Counted from the stretch's first letter, positions 28,364 to 41,508 are shown. The stretch: 56,948 nt of DNA from Mycobacterium sp. 852002-50816_SCH5313054-b (GCF_001667185.1 NZ_LZIC01000045.1:1-56948), one strand, 5' to 3'. The notes: a model not told the origin generated them from the letters alone. Numbers and translations: made by a program.

Positions 28364-30073
28364 TTAGTGCTCGCCGTGCTCGCCGTTCGGGGAACCGTGC
28401 TCGCCGTTCGGGGAGCCGACGACGCTGTCCTGGTGCTCGCGGAGCGCGGTGAGCGCCTGCTGCTCGGCGGAGTGCGCCGCCTCGCGCAGCGCGGCATCCT
28501 CGGACGCCGGGTCGGCACGCAAGAAGCTGCCGCTACCCGGCGAGCCGGCCAAGCCCAGCTTGTTCATCCGCTTGGGCAACGCCGCGCCCTGGTACTCGAG
28601 CGGTAACGGGTGCCCATGGTCGTCGACGGGACCGAGCGGCTGGTGCAGCTCGATGTACGCGCCGTGCGGCAGCCGCTTGATGATGCCCGTCTCGACGCCG
28701 TGCTCGAGCACCTCGCGGTCGCTGCGCTGCAGCCCGATGCACCACCGGTAGGTGATGAAGTAGACGAACGGCGGCAGGATCACCATCCCGATGCGCCCGA
28801 TCCACGTCGTCGCGTTCAGCGAGATGTGGAACTTGAAGGCGATGATGTCGTTCATCGCCGCCAGGGTCAGCACCATGTAGAAGGAGATCGCCATCGCGCC
28901 GATCGACGTGCGCACCGGCGCGTCGCGCGGCCGCTGCAGCAGATTGTGGTGCGCGTAGTCGCCGGAGAACCGCTTCTCCAGGAACGGGTAGATGATCAGC
29001 AGGATGAAGATCAGGCCCATCAGCAGCGCGACCCAGACCGCGGCCGGGATGGTGTGGTGCCAGAAGTAGAACTCCCACGGCGGCCAGATACGGGCCAAAC
29101 CCTCGGTCCACATCATGTAGAAGTCCGGCTGCGACCCCGCAGAGACGTGAGATGGCTTGTAGGGGCCCAGATTCCAGATCGGGTTGATCTGCAGCAGCCC
29201 GCCCATCAGGCCGAGCACCCCGACGATCGCCGCGAAGAACGCGCCGGACTTGACGGCGAAGATCGGCATCACCCGCACGCCGACCACGTTCTGCTCGGTG
29301 CGGCCGGGACCGGGGAACTGGGTGTGCTTCTGGAACCACACCATGGCCAGGTGCAGCCCGATCAGCGCCAGGATGATCCCCGGCAACAGCAGGATGTGCA
29401 GGGCGTACATGCGCGGGATGATGGCGCCCACCGCCGCGCATTCGTTGCCGATGCCACCGCAGGGGAAGTCGCCGCCGAACAGCGCCCAGTGCAGCCACGT
29501 GCCAATCACGGGCATCCCCAACGTGATCGAGGACAGGGCGGCGCGCAGCCCGATGCCGGACAGCAGGTCGTCGGGCAGCGAGTAGCCGAAGTAACCCTCG
29601 AACATGGCGAGGATCAGCAGCAGCGAGCCGATCACCCAGTTCGCCTCGCGAGGCCGCCGGAACGCGCCGGTGAAAAAGATGCGCGCCATGTGCACCATGA
29701 TCGACGCGGCGAAAAGCAAAGCGGCCCAGTGGTGGACCTGACGGACGAACAGCCCGCCGCGCACCTCGAACGAGATGTCTAGGGTCGACGCGAAAGCCTT
29801 GGACATGTCGACGCCGCGCAGCGGTTGGTAGGCGCCGTTGTAGGTGACCTCGGCCATGGACGGGTCGAAGAACAGCGTCAGATACACGCCGGTGAGCAGC
29901 AGCACGATGAAGCTGTACATCGCGATCTCGCCCAGCAGGAACGACCAGTGCGTCGGGAACACCTTGTTGAGCTGCCTGCGCACGGCCGCCGACGGGTGGT
30001 AGCGCGTGTCGATGTCCTCGCCCTGGCGGGCCAGGACGTCACCGATCTTCGGGGGACTCAGTTTGGGGCTCAT
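28364..30073 (-). CDS. qcrB: Ubiquinol/menaquinol-cytochrome c reductase cytochrome b subunit
   Basis: This 569-residue subunit oxidises menaquinol in the bc1 complex. Heme ligands lie in the paired helices [20 protein letters not shown] (His114 and His128) and [19 protein letters not shown] (His226 and His241). The quinol-site GGDFPCGG and later [12 protein letters not shown] stretches are present. It is the family target of imidazopyridine inhibitors. ATG 30073 overlaps the qcrA stop (ATGA). The C-terminal tail ends in a hydrophilic repeat, GSPNGEH twice then GEH, coded by a 21 bp direct repeat. Confidence 0.97.
   Translation of the reverse strand: MSPKLSPPKIGDVLARQGEDIDTRYHPSAAVRRQLNKVFPTHWSFLLGEIAMYSFIVLLLTGVYLTLFFDPSMAEVTYNGAYQPLRGVDMSKAFASTLDISFEVRGGLFVRQVHHWAALLFAASIMVHMARIFFTGAFRRPREANWVIGSLLLILAMFEGYFGYSLPDDLLSGIGLRAALSSITLGMPVIGTWLHWALFGGDFPCGGIGNECAAVGAIIPRMYALHILLLPGIILALIGLHLAMVWFQKHTQFPGPGRTEQNVVGVRVMPIFAVKSGAFFAAIVGVLGLMGGLLQINPIWNLGPYKPSHVSAGSQPDFYMMWTEGLARIWPPWEFYFWHHTIPAAVWVALLMGLIFILLIIYPFLEKRFSGDYAHHNLLQRPRDAPVRTSIGAMAISFYMVLTLAAMNDIIAFKFHISLNATTWIGRIGMVILPPFVYFITYRWCIGLQRSDREVLEHGVETGIIKRLPHGAYIELHQPLGPVDDHGHPLPLEYQGAALPKRMNKLGLAGSPGSGSFLRADPASEDAALREAAHSAEQQALTALREHQDSVVGSPNGEHGSPNGEHGEH
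28376..28417 (-). repeat. 21 bp tandem repeat, two copies, in the 3' end of qcrB
   Basis: GTGCTCGCCGTTCGGGGA(A/G)CC occurs at 28376-28396 and again at 28397-28417 with one difference, and a 9-base partial copy lies at 28367-28375. It adds GSPNGEH heptads to the cytosolic tail of QcrB without breaking the frame, so copy number may vary between strains. Confidence 0.85.
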
Positions 30074-31257
30074 GTCGTCGTCCTCTCCCAAAATGCCGGT
30101 CCGACGGGCTCGATGAAGTCGCCGTTGGCGACCAGGTACCCGTTGGAGTCGATCGTGATGGGCAGTTGCGCCAGCGCGCGCGCCGCCGGACCGAAGATCG
30201 GCTTGGCGAAGTGCAGGGCGTCGAACTGCGACTGGTGGCAGGGGCACAGGATCCGGTAGGTCTGCTGTTCGTACAGCGACGCGGGGCAACCCAGGTGCGA
30301 GCACACCTTCGTGTAGGCGAAGAACTCGCCCCAGTTGAAGCTCTCCTGGCCCTGGCGCTTGACCATGCGCGGCATGTCGGACGGCCGGACCCGGATGAGC
30401 ATCACGGGGTTGCGGACGCCCTGGTTGATCGCGCGCAGCTTTTCCTGCGATTCCGGGGTGGTGCCGTCGCCGTCGGACTCCCGCCACGGAAAGACGGTCT
30501 CCATGCCGCCGGCGTCGAGGTCCTCGGGGCGCATCTTGATGAACGGTGATGCGCTGGCCGAGCCGGTGGCGCGCGCCAGGAAGATGGTCTCGCCCTTGTA
30601 CCGCGGGGTCCACCCGGAGGTCCACAGCACGGCCTTCTTGCCGTCGGCGGTGGGCACGACGGGCTTCCACGGGTTTTTGATCAGCCCGCCGGCAAACGCC
30701 ACCAGGGTGGACAGCCCGAACGCGCCGAGCCCCACGCCCAGCGACAGGCCGACCAGCTTGCGCCGCCCGACGGTCGAACCCTGATACGCGTCGGCCAGGT
30801 TCGCCACCACCGTCTTGCGGTCGAGCTCGCGCGAGGCGCCGTCATGGCGTTCCTGGATCGAAAGCTCTTCGGGGATAAACCTTTTCTGGTACAGGATCGC
30901 GCCGATCGCGATGCACAGGATCGACATTCCGAACGTCAGGCCGTAGAGCGGGGTGGCGAGCGTGTAGAGCAGGCTGCCCGGGGCGTCCTTCGGTTTGTAC
31001 TCCCAGGGCCAGAACAAGAAGATCAGCAGCAGCGCGACCCCGAAGAAGCCGCCCAGCAAAAGCCACCGGGCCACCGAGCGCTCGGCGCGCTTCTCGGCTT
31101 TGGTGCCCTCGATCGGCCAGCGCGGCTCCTTGAAGACGGTCTCGACGCCGTCGATTTTGCCGCCCAGGGCCACCAGCTCCTGCTGCGACATCTCGGCCAG
31201 CGCCGCTTCGCTCGGCTCGGGCGGTGTCTGCAGCCCGCCCTTGTCGGTGTCGCTCAT
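30070..31257 (-). CDS. qcrA: Rieske iron-sulfur subunit of the bc1 complex
   Basis: The 395-residue protein has three N-terminal helices typical of actinobacterial QcrA and a C-terminal Rieske domain. The 2Fe-2S ligands are in CSHLGC and [12 protein letters not shown] 31257 overlaps the qcrC stop (ATGA) and is preferred over the longer open frame. It passes electrons from menaquinol to the diheme cytochrome QcrC. Confidence 0.97.
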   Translation of the reverse strand: MSDTDKGGLQTPPEPSEAALAEMSQQELVALGGKIDGVETVFKEPRWPIEGTKAEKRAERSVARWLLLGGFFGVALLLIFLFWPWEYKPKDAPGSLLYTLATPLYGLTFGMSILCIAIGAILYQKRFIPEELSIQERHDGASRELDRKTVVANLADAYQGSTVGRRKLVGLSLGVGLGAFGLSTLVAFAGGLIKNPWKPVVPTADGKKAVLWTSGWTPRYKGETIFLARATGSASASPFIKMRPEDLDAGGMETVFPWRESDGDGTTPESQEKLRAINQGVRNPVMLIRVRPSDMPRMVKRQGQESFNWGEFFAYTKVCSHLGCPASLYEQQTYRILCPCHQSQFDALHFAKPIFGPAARALAQLPITIDSNGYLVANGDFIEPVGPAFWERTTT

Positions 31258-32120
31258 GATGCTCGCGCCCCAATCCACAGTGCCAGCCCGATCGCGGCCA
31301 CCATCCCGATGATCCACGCGGCCATGCCCTCGGGTGCGGGTCCGAAGCCACCGAGGCCGTAGCCGCCGGGCTGCCGCTCTTCGGAGACGGTTTTCACGTA
31401 GGCGATGATGTCCTTCTTGGCGTCGAAGGACAGCTGGCGGTCGGAGAACTTCGGCATGCTCTCCGGGCCGGTCAGCATCGCGGTCAGGATCTGCTGTTCG
31501 TTGGCCCCGCCCAGGTCGGGCGCGTACTTACCCGACGACAGGGCGCCGCCCTTCCCGGTGAAGTTGTGGCACGAGGAGCAGTTGAGTCGGAACAGGTCGC
31601 CGCCGCGGCCGGGGTCGTCGCCGCGCAGCGACCGCATGGCGAGGCTGCCATCGGGGTTGCGGACCACCGTCGGGCCGCCGCCGTTGGTCTGCACGTAGGC
31701 GCCGATCGCGTCGATCTGCGCCTCGTCGAAGATCGGCTCCTTGCGGGGAGCCTGGGCGGCGCCGGACATGACCGGCATGCGACCGGTGGACACCTGGAAG
31801 TAGACGGCTGCCTCGCCGACGCCGATCAGGCTCGGTCCGCGGTCGGGGACGCCCTGCAGGTTGGCGCCGTGGCAGGACACGCAGGACGTGTCGAACAGCT
31901 GCTTGCCGTTGCGCAGCAGCGCCGACCCCGACTCGTCGGCGACGGCCACCTGCGGGGTGGGGGTAAGGACCGCCGCCACTCCCCCTGACAAGGTCAGTGC
32001 GATCAGTAGCAGCAGCCCTCCCGACAGGCGGCGCCGCAGCCGCCGTCGCGAGCGATCGCTCAGCCCTTTTCGCGGCTTGGGCCGCCGCGCACCGATTCGG
32101 GTAGACCCCAGTTTCTTCAA
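31254..32120 (-). CDS. qcrC: Diheme cytochrome c subunit of the bc1 complex
   Basis: The 288-residue subunit has a basic N-terminus, a signal/anchor helix at about 34-52, two covalent heme sites CVSCH and CSSCH, and a C-terminal membrane anchor at about 266-285. This diheme cytochrome replaces soluble cytochrome c and links bc1 directly to the aa3 oxidase. The start is TTG 32120, supported by an AGGAG ribosome site seven bases upstream, and the length is close to that of the M. tuberculosis protein. Confidence 0.96.
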   Translation of the reverse strand: MKKLGSTRIGARRPKPRKGLSDRSRRRLRRRLSGGLLLLIALTLSGGVAAVLTPTPQVAVADESGSALLRNGKQLFDTSCVSCHGANLQGVPDRGPSLIGVGEAAVYFQVSTGRMPVMSGAAQAPRKEPIFDEAQIDAIGAYVQTNGGGPTVVRNPDGSLAMRSLRGDDPGRGGDLFRLNCSSCHNFTGKGGALSSGKYAPDLGGANEQQILTAMLTGPESMPKFSDRQLSFDAKKDIIAYVKTVSEERQPGGYGLGGFGPAPEGMAAWIIGMVAAIGLALWIGARAS

Positions 32121-32149
32121 CCGAGCACTCCTGTCCGTCTAGCGCCGGG

Positions 32150-34001
<1,852 letters not shown>

Positions 34002-35945
34002 GTCCCAGCCCTGTGCCGGATCCTGTTGCCAGGCCAGCCGCGCCGAACGCGCCGAGGCCGCCCACCCCGACCAGGCGCCGGCCGACCGCAGCGGCGAGGC
34101 CCATCCCTCGTCGGTCTCGGCTCTGACCCGCACGACGCGCACCCCGGGGGTGGCCAGCCACCGCGCGATGAGCGCGGTCTCCTCGACGAGCGCGCCGCCG
34201 AGCGGGGCCGCCGTTCGCAGGATCGCCTGTGCGCCAGCGTGAATGGCGTCGATCACCGGCATCGGGGGGACCCCGCGCGTCGCGGTGCCGGCCGCGGCGA
34301 GCTGGCCGTAACGGATCACCGCGAGGTGGTAGCCGCCCCGGCCGCCGGGGCCGTCCGGCGCGGCGGCGATCAGCTCGGGCAGCGAGGCCAGCGCTCGCAG
34401 CCGCTGGCCACGCCACAGCGTCTCGATGGCGGTGGCGGTGCGGTCGCGCAGTCGCGCGGCGCTCTCAAAGTGACGTTGCTCGGCAAGCGCGGCGACCTGC
34501 CGCACGGCGGCGGCCAGGGCGCCGTTGTCCAGTCCGTCGATCAGGGCCGCGACCCGCGCCACGGCCGCGGCGTACTGGGTCGCGGTGACGCCTCGGGCGG
34601 CGGGGCAGGGTGACACCTCGGCCTCCGGGCAGGCCGGCCCGTGCAGGGCCGACCGGCCGAGCCGCGCGGTGCAGGTGCGCAGGCCGGTGAACCGCGCCAG
34701 CAACGCCGCGGTGTCGGTGGCGTCGGCGCGGGACCGGAACGGGCCGACGGCGCGGTCGTGCCGCGGCGCGCGGATCGCCGCGAGCCGCGGAAACGCCTCG
34801 TCGGTGAGCGCCAGCCACCACCACCGCTGCGGGAACCGCGAGCGCCGGTTGTAGGGCGGGGCGTGCGCGGCCAGCAGGCGCAGCTCCCGCACCCCGGCCT
34901 CCAGCGCATGCGCGCACTCGACGTGGTCGACGGCGCCGGCCAGCGCGACCATCTCCTTCATCCGGCCGCGGGGGTCCGCGCCGGTGAAGTACTGGCCCAC
35001 CCGGCGGCGCAGGTCGACGGCGGTCCCGATGTAGAGCGTTTCGCCCGCGGGGCCGCGGAACAGGTAGACCCCCGGCCGGTGCGGAAGGCCTGCTGCGAGA
35101 ACTCGTTTGCGGCGCTGGGCCGGCGTCACGTCGGGCAGGTACGAGCGCAGGTCGGCGTAGGTATGCACGCCCTGGTTGCCGACTCGCTCGATGAGGGCGT
35201 GCAACACGTCGACGGTGGCGCGGGCGTCGTCGAGGGCGCGGTGGGTCGGCTGGGCGGCCGCCGCGAACAGCCGCGCCAGGGCGGCGAGGCGCACGCTGGG
35301 GGCCTCCTCGCGGCTGAGCACCCGGCGGGCCAGGCGGACCGTGCACAGGACCTGGGGCCGTGGCCAGGGGATGTCGCATCGCTGCGCGGCGGCCCGCAGG
35401 AACCCCACGTCGAACCCGGCGTTGTGGGCGACCAGCACCGTCCCGTGGTCCAAGCCGGCGAACTCGAGAAACATCGGCAGCACGGCGTCGATGGTCGGGG
35501 CGTCGCACACCATCGCCGTGGTGATGCCGGTGAGCTGCACGATCTGGGGCGGGATGCTGCGCTGCGGGTCCACGAGGGTGGCAAACTCGCCGAGCACGAC
35601 GCCGCCGCGGACCTTGACCGCCCCGATCTCGGTGACGGCGTCGCACGGCGCGCCGTCGGCGCTCCTGGCGCGTCCGCCGGTGGTTTCCAGGTCCACCACG
35701 ACGAAAGTGGTCTCGCGCAACGGGGTTTCGTCGATCGGGGAGGCGGCCGGGTCCCAGCTCGGTCCCAAGTCGGCGAAACTCAGCTGAGTCGCACCACTCA
35801 TGGCCGAGACGTTAGGCACCCGCACCGACAGCTGCGGGGTTCCCACGCCGGGCGGATCGGGGCCGGATTGTTGTCGGTGGCCCCGGTTAGCGTGCGGATA
35901 AGCGCGCGAACTTCGGCGTTCGAATGACCGAGAGGACGGCCCCAG

Positions 35946-36191
35946 ATGGCACACGGCAGCGGCAAGGGCGAACCAGCGCCCGGTGCGGAGGCACCGGTGG
36001 TGATCGACTGCGACGAATGCGCGGTACGCGGCCCGGGATGCCGCGACTGCGTGGTCAGCGTGCTGCTCGGGGTCCCGGAGACCCTGCTGTACGACGAGCG
36101 GGCCGCGCTGGAAGTCCTCGCCGACGTCGGGCTGGCGCCGAGGCTGCGGCTGGTGCCGATTCGCCGGGACCGTGGGGCCGGTGTAGCCTAA
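35946..36191 (+). CDS. Small four-cysteine conserved protein
   Basis: This 81-residue protein has two close cysteine pairs in CDEC (22-25) and CRDC (32-35), a CxxC-x6-CxxC arrangement that could bind zinc or a cluster. The pairs are followed by [10 protein letters not shown] and a helical region. A GAGAGG ribosome site precedes ATG 35946. The layout looks like small mycobacterial proteins with a C..[11 protein letters not shown] core; no function is known. It stands between the exonuclease fusion and the NlpC/P60 gene. Confidence 0.75.
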   Translation: MAHGSGKGEPAPGAEAPVVIDCDECAVRGPGCRDCVVSVLLGVPETLLYDERAALEVLADVGLAPRLRLVPIRRDRGAGVA

Positions 36192-36385
36192 TTGCCTTGT
36201 GCGCCAAAACCGCTCGATCATCTTAGAGGATTGCCATCATTCACAAAGTAATGACAGAAATCTTCCCGATTTCTTAACGATCCGGTTTGGACAAACGTCG
36301 ATATCGTTCCGTAACCTGTTTGAGACCTAAACTTGTCCGACGGCGCTCCGGCAGTGCCAGTCCAGGCCGTTTAAGGAAGCAAATT
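36192..36385 (+). promoter_or_regulatory. A+T-richer leader before the NlpC/P60 gene
   Basis: This 194 bp stretch is clearly less G+C rich than its surroundings, with runs such as TTTCTTAACGATCC and CCGTAACCTGTTTGAG. It ends in a strong ribosome site (AAGGAAG) six bases before a TTG start. Such regions before mycobacterial cell-wall hydrolase genes often carry regulator sites. I could not identify a defined operator or riboswitch fold here. Confidence 0.4.
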
Positions 36386-37543
36386 TTGAGGCTCGACTCT
36401 ATGTACCCCTGTGCGCGTGTCATTGCACGTTCTGCCCTAGGTACGTTAGCGGGCTTGGTCGTCTTCACGGGGGTTTTTGCCGCGAATTCCGTGGCCGATC
36501 CGGCCGAGGACGCGCTGGCCAAGCTGAACCAGCTGTCCCGCCAGGCGGAGCAGACCACCGAGGCGATGCACAGCGCGCAGCTGGACCTCAACCAGAAGCT
36601 GGCGGTCCAGCAGGCGGCGGAAAAGAAGCACGCCGACGACCAGGCCGCGGTGGATTCGGCGAAGGCGCGCCTGGCCGCGTTCCAGGGTGCGGTCAACAAG
36701 CTCGCCGCGGCCGAGTACATGGGTGGCCGCGTCGACGGCATGGAGGCAATGCTCACCGCCGGATCGCCGCAGGGCCTGATCGACAAGCTGGCCGTGCAGC
36801 GGCTGATGGCGACGCAGATGCGCACGCAGATGTCGAACTACCGCATCGCCGGTGCGCAGGCCGCCAAGGCCGAGCAGGAATCCGCCAAGTCCGCGGCCGA
36901 CGCAAAGAGCGCGGCCGAGCAGGCCGCGGCGGTCCGGGCCAGCCTGCAGTCCAAGCAGAGCCAGCTGCAGGTGCAGATCGCGGTCGTCAAATCCCAGTAC
37001 GTGTCCCTCACGCCGCAGCAGCGCACCGCGCTCGCCGACCCCGGGCAGCTCCCGGCGGCCGCCCCGGCACCCGGTGCACCGGCCCCGGACGCTTTGCCGC
37101 CGGGCGCACCGGCGCCCGCCGACGCTCCACAGCCCGCCGGAATGATCCCGGGAATGCCCGGGATGCCCGGAATGCAACCCCCCGGCGTGGGCGGCGGTGA
37201 CCGCGCGACCGTCGTGCAGGCGGCGCTGACCCAGGTCGGTTCGTCCTATGTGTGGGGCGGCGCCTCACCCGGCGCGTTCGACTGCTCCGGGTTGGTGATG
37301 TGGGCGTTCCAGCAGGCCGGCATCTCGCTGCCGCACTCCAGCCAGGCGCAGGCGCAAGGCGGTCAGCCGGTGGCGCTGTCGGACCTGCAGCCCGGTGACG
37401 TGGTGACTTTCTACAACGACGCGTCGCACAGCGGCATCTACGTCGGCGACGGCATGGTGATCCATTCCTCCACCTACGGCGTGCCGGTGCGGGTGGTGCC
37501 CATGGGCGCCGCAGGCCCGATCCACGACGCCCGTCGCTACTGA
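36386..37543 (+). CDS. Secreted NlpC/P60 peptidoglycan endopeptidase (Rv2190c orthologue)
   Basis: The product is 385 residues from TTG 36386, matching the M. tuberculosis length. It has a signal peptide (about 6-36, ending AAN-SVADP), a long predicted coiled coil at 40-210 rich in Ala, Gln and Lys, a Pro/Ala-rich linker at 218-270 and a C-terminal NlpC/P60 domain. The catalytic Cys300 is in FDCSGLV and His348 in ASHSGIYVGDG. It should cut peptide stems of peptidoglycan during growth or division, and the coiled coil may regulate it as in RipA. It is followed closely by the metallopeptidase gene. Confidence 0.94.
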   Translation: MRLDSMYPCARVIARSALGTLAGLVVFTGVFAANSVADPAEDALAKLNQLSRQAEQTTEAMHSAQLDLNQKLAVQQAAEKKHADDQAAVDSAKARLAAFQGAVNKLAAAEYMGGRVDGMEAMLTAGSPQGLIDKLAVQRLMATQMRTQMSNYRIAGAQAAKAEQESAKSAADAKSAAEQAAAVRASLQSKQSQLQVQIAVVKSQYVSLTPQQRTALADPGQLPAAAPAPGAPAPDALPPGAPAPADAPQPAGMIPGMPGMPGMQPPGVGGGDRATVVQAALTQVGSSYVWGGASPGAFDCSGLVMWAFQQAGISLPHSSQAQAQGGQPVALSDLQPGDVVTFYNDASHSGIYVGDGMVIHSSTYGVPVRVVPMGAAGPIHDARRY

Positions 37544-37589
37544 CCACCTCAGCCGGCGGCCTCGGCACCTGCCGATCCTGCTGGCGTGG

Positions 37590-38420
37590 GTGTTCGCCCT
37601 CGAGCTGATCGTGGCGGCGGCGGTGCCCTTCGAGGCCGCCGACGCCAAGGCGCGGCACGCCCAGGTGGTCACGCCCGCCCGCAACCAGGCCACCGTCGTG
37701 ACGAGGACGCTGGTCGTCGGTGACCGCACCGTCCGGCTGGTGGGACTGGGCGGTGCCATCAGCGACCGCTTGCTGTCCCGGGTGGCGTCCGACATCGGCG
37801 GCGCGATCAACGCGGTGACGGCGTTCTGGGGCGGCGACTGGCCGCGCGACATCTCGATCCTGGCCACCGGCTCCGACGAGCAGTTTCGGGCCGCCGCCGG
37901 CGGGGGACCGGCATCACAGTGGGCCGACATCGCGGCCGTGACGGTGGCCGACCGCGTCGATCCCGCGCAGCGGGCGGCGTTCGGCCAACGGATCGTGTTC
38001 GCGCCGGGTGCCGCCACCATGAACGACGGTTCGTTACGAATTGTGTTGACGCACGAGCTTTTTCACTACGCCGCGCGCGCCAACACCGCCGCGGACGCGC
38101 CGCACTGGCTCACCGAGGGGGTCGCCGATTTCGTCGCCCGGCCGCGGGCCCCGGTGCCCGCCGACGCGCTGCCGGTGCCGCTGACGCTGCCGGCCGACAG
38201 CGATCTGGACGCGCCCGGGCCGCAGCGCTCGCTGGCCTACGACCGCGCGTGGTGGTTCGCCCGCTTCGTCGCCGACACCTACGGGACGCCGAAGTTGCAC
38301 GACTTGTACGTGGCGACCTGCGGTGTCGGGCACACCGACGTGCCCACGGCCGTCCACGACGTCCTGGGCACCGACACGGCCGGGCTGCTGGTGCATTGGC
38401 ACCAATGGCTGCCCCGCTAG
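37590..38420 (+). CDS. Membrane-anchored zinc metallopeptidase-like protein (Rv2189c orthologue)
   Basis: From GTG 37590 the product is 276 residues. A gluzincin-type active site is visible: HELFH at 155-159 and a downstream glutamate in WLTEGVADFVA (Glu176). The N-terminus is hydrophobic (FALELIVAAAVPF). In the same frame upstream of the GTG the DNA codes for RRPRHLPILLAW, which would complete a signal anchor, but only CTG codons could start there. This suggests that the true start is a CTG (for example 37569). The catalytic domain would face the cell wall. The substrate is unknown; the adjacent NlpC/P60 gene suggests an envelope role. Confidence 0.75.
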   Translation: MFALELIVAAAVPFEAADAKARHAQVVTPARNQATVVTRTLVVGDRTVRLVGLGGAISDRLLSRVASDIGGAINAVTAFWGGDWPRDISILATGSDEQFRAAAGGGPASQWADIAAVTVADRVDPAQRAAFGQRIVFAPGAATMNDGSLRIVLTHELFHYAARANTAADAPHWLTEGVADFVARPRAPVPADALPVPLTLPADSDLDAPGPQRSLAYDRAWWFARFVADTYGTPKLHDLYVATCGVGHTDVPTAVHDVLGTDTAGLLVHWHQWLPR

Positions 38421-38430
38421 CCTGACGCAG

Positions 38431-39561
38431 GTGAGCCGGGTCCTGCTGGTAACCAACGACTTTCCGCCCCGCCCGGGCGGCATCCAGTCCTACCTCGGCG
38501 AGTTCGTCGGCCGGCTGGTCGATGCCGGGTCGCATTCGGTGACGGTGTACGCGCCGCAATGGAAGGGGGCCGACGCGTACGACGCCGCGGCCGGCTATCG
38601 GGTGGAACGCCATCCGGGCACGCTGATGCTGCCCGGCCCCGCGGTGGACGCGCGGATGCGCCGGCTGATCGGTGAGCAGGGCATCGACACCGTCTGGTTC
38701 GGTGCGGCCGCACCGCTAGCGCTGCTGGCGCCGCGCGCCCGGCAGGCCGGTGCGACCAGGGTGCTGGCCAGCACGCACGGCCACGAGGTGGGCTGGTCGA
38801 TGCTGCCGGTCGCGCGGTCGGTGCTGCGCCGCGTCGGCGACGGCACCGACGTCGTGACCTTCGTGAGCCGCTACACGCGCTCGCGCTTCGCCTCGGCCTT
38901 CGGGCCCGCGGCGAGGCTCGAGCACCTGCCACCCGGGGTGGACACCGAGCGGTTCCGGCCCGACCCGGCGGCCCGGGCCGAGCTGCGCGGGCGCTACGGG
39001 CTGGGTGAGCGGCCCGTCGTCGTGTGCGTGTCGCGGCTGGTACCGCGCAAGGGCCAGGACATGCTGATCAAGGCGCTCCCGTCGATCCGGCGCCAAGTCG
39101 ACGGGGCGGCGCTGGTCGTCGTCGGCGGCGGTCCCTACCTGGACGCGTTGCGCAAGCTCGCCCACGACTGCGGCGTGGCCGAACACGTCACCTTCACCGG
39201 TGGCGTGCGCGCCGCCGAATTGCCGGCCCACCACGCGCTGGCCGACGTGTTCGCGATGCCGTGTCGCACCCGCGGCGCCGGCATGGACGTCGAGGGCTTG
39301 GGCATCGTCTTCCTGGAGGCCTCGGCGACGGGTGTGCCGGTCGTCGCCGGCCTGTCGGGTGGGGCCCCGGAAACGGTGCAGCACAACAAGACCGGGCTGG
39401 TGGTCGACGGCCGGTCGGTGGACGAGGTCGCCGAGGCCGTCACCGGGCTGCTGGCAGATCGCGAACGGGGCGCGGCAATGGGCGCGGCCGGGCGCGAGTG
39501 GGTGACGTCCCAGTGGCGCTGGGACACGCTGGCCGCCCGGCTGGACGAACTGCTGGGTTAG
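38431..39561 (+). CDS. pimB: Phosphatidylinositol monomannoside mannosyltransferase PimB' (GT4)
   Basis: The 376-residue GT-B enzyme adds the second mannose to phosphatidylinositol monomannoside, using GDP-mannose, at the inner face of the membrane. Seen are the N-terminal [16 protein letters not shown] acceptor loop, THGHEVGW, the donor-site [15 protein letters not shown] and the C-terminal [20 protein letters not shown] with the EX7E glutamates. GTG 38431 is 11 bp after the previous gene's end. It begins the envelope-lipid part of the window. It overlaps the convergent fadD15 end by four bases. Confidence 0.95.
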   Translation: MSRVLLVTNDFPPRPGGIQSYLGEFVGRLVDAGSHSVTVYAPQWKGADAYDAAAGYRVERHPGTLMLPGPAVDARMRRLIGEQGIDTVWFGAAAPLALLAPRARQAGATRVLASTHGHEVGWSMLPVARSVLRRVGDGTDVVTFVSRYTRSRFASAFGPAARLEHLPPGVDTERFRPDPAARAELRGRYGLGERPVVVCVSRLVPRKGQDMLIKALPSIRRQVDGAALVVVGGGPYLDALRKLAHDCGVAEHVTFTGGVRAAELPAHHALADVFAMPCRTRGAGMDVEGLGIVFLEASATGVPVVAGLSGGAPETVQHNKTGLVVDGRSVDEVAEAVTGLLADRERGAAMGAAGREWVTSQWRWDTLAARLDELLG

Positions 39562-41360
39562 TCCTTCTCGTAGATCGATTCGATGTCGGAGGCGAACTTC
39601 TCGGCCACCACGTTGCGCTTGACCTTCATCGTCGGCGTCAGCTCACCGGTGTCCTCGGTGAAGTCGACCGGCAGGATGCGGAACTTGCGGATCGACTCGG
39701 CGTGCGACACCGCCAGGTTGGCGTGCTTGACGGCCGCGTCCACCTCGGCGAACAGGTCCGGGTCGGTGGCCAGGTCCGCGACCGACGCGTCGGCGGGCTT
39801 GTGGTTGCGCTCCTTCCAGCCGACGAACGCCTCGGGGTCGATGGTGATCAGCGCGCCGATGAACGGTTTGGCGTCGCCGACCACCATGGCCTGGCTGATC
39901 AGCGGGTGCGCCCGCAGCTGGTCCTCGAGCACCGCGGGGGCGACGTTCTTGCCGCCGGCGGTGACGATGATCTCCTTCTTGCGGCCGGTGATCTTCAGGA
40001 AGCCGTCCTCGTCCAGCGCGCCCAGGTCGCCGGTCTTGAACCAGCCGTCGGTGAACGCGTCGCTGGTGGCCTGCTCGTTGCGCCAGTAGCCGCCGAAGAC
40101 GACGCCGCCGCGCACCAACAGCTCGCCGTCGTCGGCGATGCGCATGCTGTTGCCGGGCAGCAACGTCCCGACCGTCCCGATCTTGACCCGCCCGACCTGG
40201 TTGACCGTGATGGCCGAGCTGGTCTCGGTCAGGCCGTAGCCCTCGTGGATGGTCAGGCCCACACCGCGGTAGAAGTGGCCCAGTCGCGCGCCCAGCGGCG
40301 CGCCGCCCGAGAGGGACGCGTGGCAGGCGCCACCGAGCGCGGTGCGCAGCTTGTGGTAGACCAGCCGGTCGAACAGCGCGTGCTTGGCGCGCAGCAGCAG
40401 CCCGGGCCCGCCGTTGTCCTGGGCCTGGCTCCAGTCGACGGCGGTTTGCACGGCCATCGCGAAGATGCGCCCGTTGCCCTCGTTGACCGCCTTCTGCTCG
40501 GCGGTGTTGTAGACCTTCTCGAACACCCGCGGCACCGACACCACGACCGTCGGCTTGAACACCGCCAGCATCGGCAGCAGGTTCGCGATGTCGCTGGTGA
40601 ACCCGACCGTCACCTTGTTCGCGCACGCCGACAGGGTCAGCGAGCGGGCCAGCACGTGGGCCAGCGGCAGGAAGACCAGCAGCCGCTGGCTCTCGTTCAG
40701 CAGCGTCGGCAGGCACTCCTTGGCGCCCCGGCACTCGTAGAGCAGGTTGGAATGGGTGAGTTGGCAGCCCTTGGGGCGGCCGGTGGTGCCCGAGGTGTAG
40801 ATCAGCGTCGCCGGGTCGTCGGCGCGCAGCGCCTCGATGCGGGCGGTCAGTTCGGCCGGCTCGACCGAGACGCCCTCCTCGGCGAGCTGGTCGAGCGCCT
40901 TGGGTCCCGAACCGTCGATGTGCAGCACCCGGCGCAGCGCGGGCAGCTCGGCGGTGAGTTCGGTGACCATCGCGGCGTGAGCGTCGGTCTCGGCGAAGGC
41001 CACCACCGCCTCCGAGTCCTGCAGTACCCAGCGCACCTGCTCGGCCGACGACGTCTCGTAGATCGGCACCGTGACCGCGCCCACCGCCAGGATGGCCAGG
41101 TCCAGGATCGCCCACTCGTAGCGGGTGGCCGAGAAGATGGACACCCGGTCGCCGGCCTGCACCCCGAGTGCGATCAGGCCCAGCGCCGCGGAGCGGACGT
41201 GGTCGGCGGCCTCGGCGCACGTGACGTCGGTCCACACGCCGTCGACCTGGCGTTGGAAGATGACGAAGCTGGGGTCGTCTCGCTCGTGCTCGAAGACCAT
41301 GGCCGCAACGTTTTCGTGCTCGCCGACGGTGAAGCGGGCGGGGACACTGTACTCACGCAC
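39558..41360 (-). CDS. fadD15: Long-chain acyl-CoA synthetase FadD15
   Basis: The 600-residue adenylate-forming enzyme activates long-chain fatty acids to acyl-CoA. The AMP-binding motif [22 protein letters not shown], the [24 protein letters not shown] stretch and the C-terminal [17 protein letters not shown] are all present. GTG 41360 gives the same length as M. tuberculosis FadD15, and the long open frame to 41690 runs over the divergent gene and is rejected. Confidence 0.95.
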   Translation of the reverse strand: MREYSVPARFTVGEHENVAAMVFEHERDDPSFVIFQRQVDGVWTDVTCAEAADHVRSAALGLIALGVQAGDRVSIFSATRYEWAILDLAILAVGAVTVPIYETSSAEQVRWVLQDSEAVVAFAETDAHAAMVTELTAELPALRRVLHIDGSGPKALDQLAEEGVSVEPAELTARIEALRADDPATLIYTSGTTGRPKGCQLTHSNLLYECRGAKECLPTLLNESQRLLVFLPLAHVLARSLTLSACANKVTVGFTSDIANLLPMLAVFKPTVVVSVPRVFEKVYNTAEQKAVNEGNGRIFAMAVQTAVDWSQAQDNGGPGLLLRAKHALFDRLVYHKLRTALGGACHASLSGGAPLGARLGHFYRGVGLTIHEGYGLTETSSAITVNQVGRVKIGTVGTLLPGNSMRIADDGELLVRGGVVFGGYWRNEQATSDAFTDGWFKTGDLGALDEDGFLKITGRKKEIIVTAGGKNVAPAVLEDQLRAHPLISQAMVVGDAKPFIGALITIDPEAFVGWKERNHKPADASVADLATDPDLFAEVDAAVKHANLAVSHAESIRKFRILPVDFTEDTGELTPTMKVKRNVVAEKFASDIESIYEKD

Positions 41361-41508
41361 TGTGATGACCTCGATTGGCTCGTCATGTTGCCGGGGTGTC
41401 GGCTTGCTGCCGCCCAGCCTAATCCGCGTATTCGCGCAGCCCGGCCGAGGTCGGCTTGGCCGCCACCGCGCTTGCGGGCTCCCCGCCGCGGTGTGTGAAG
41501 CTGGGGTG

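Noticed and set aside
35802..36221. N-terminal extension of the exonuclease-UvrC fusion
   Set aside because: The added residues show no exonuclease motif, cross the small four-cysteine gene on the other strand, and the family length fits ATG 35801.
36192..36385. Cyclic-di-AMP riboswitch before the NlpC/P60 gene
   Set aside because: Some actinobacterial wall-hydrolase genes carry one, but I could not find the conserved core or a convincing paired fold here.
39024..41498. 824-codon plus-strand frame over pimB' and fadD15
   Set aside because: It is the shadow frame of two real genes, with low-complexity Arg/Gly/His content and no domain.
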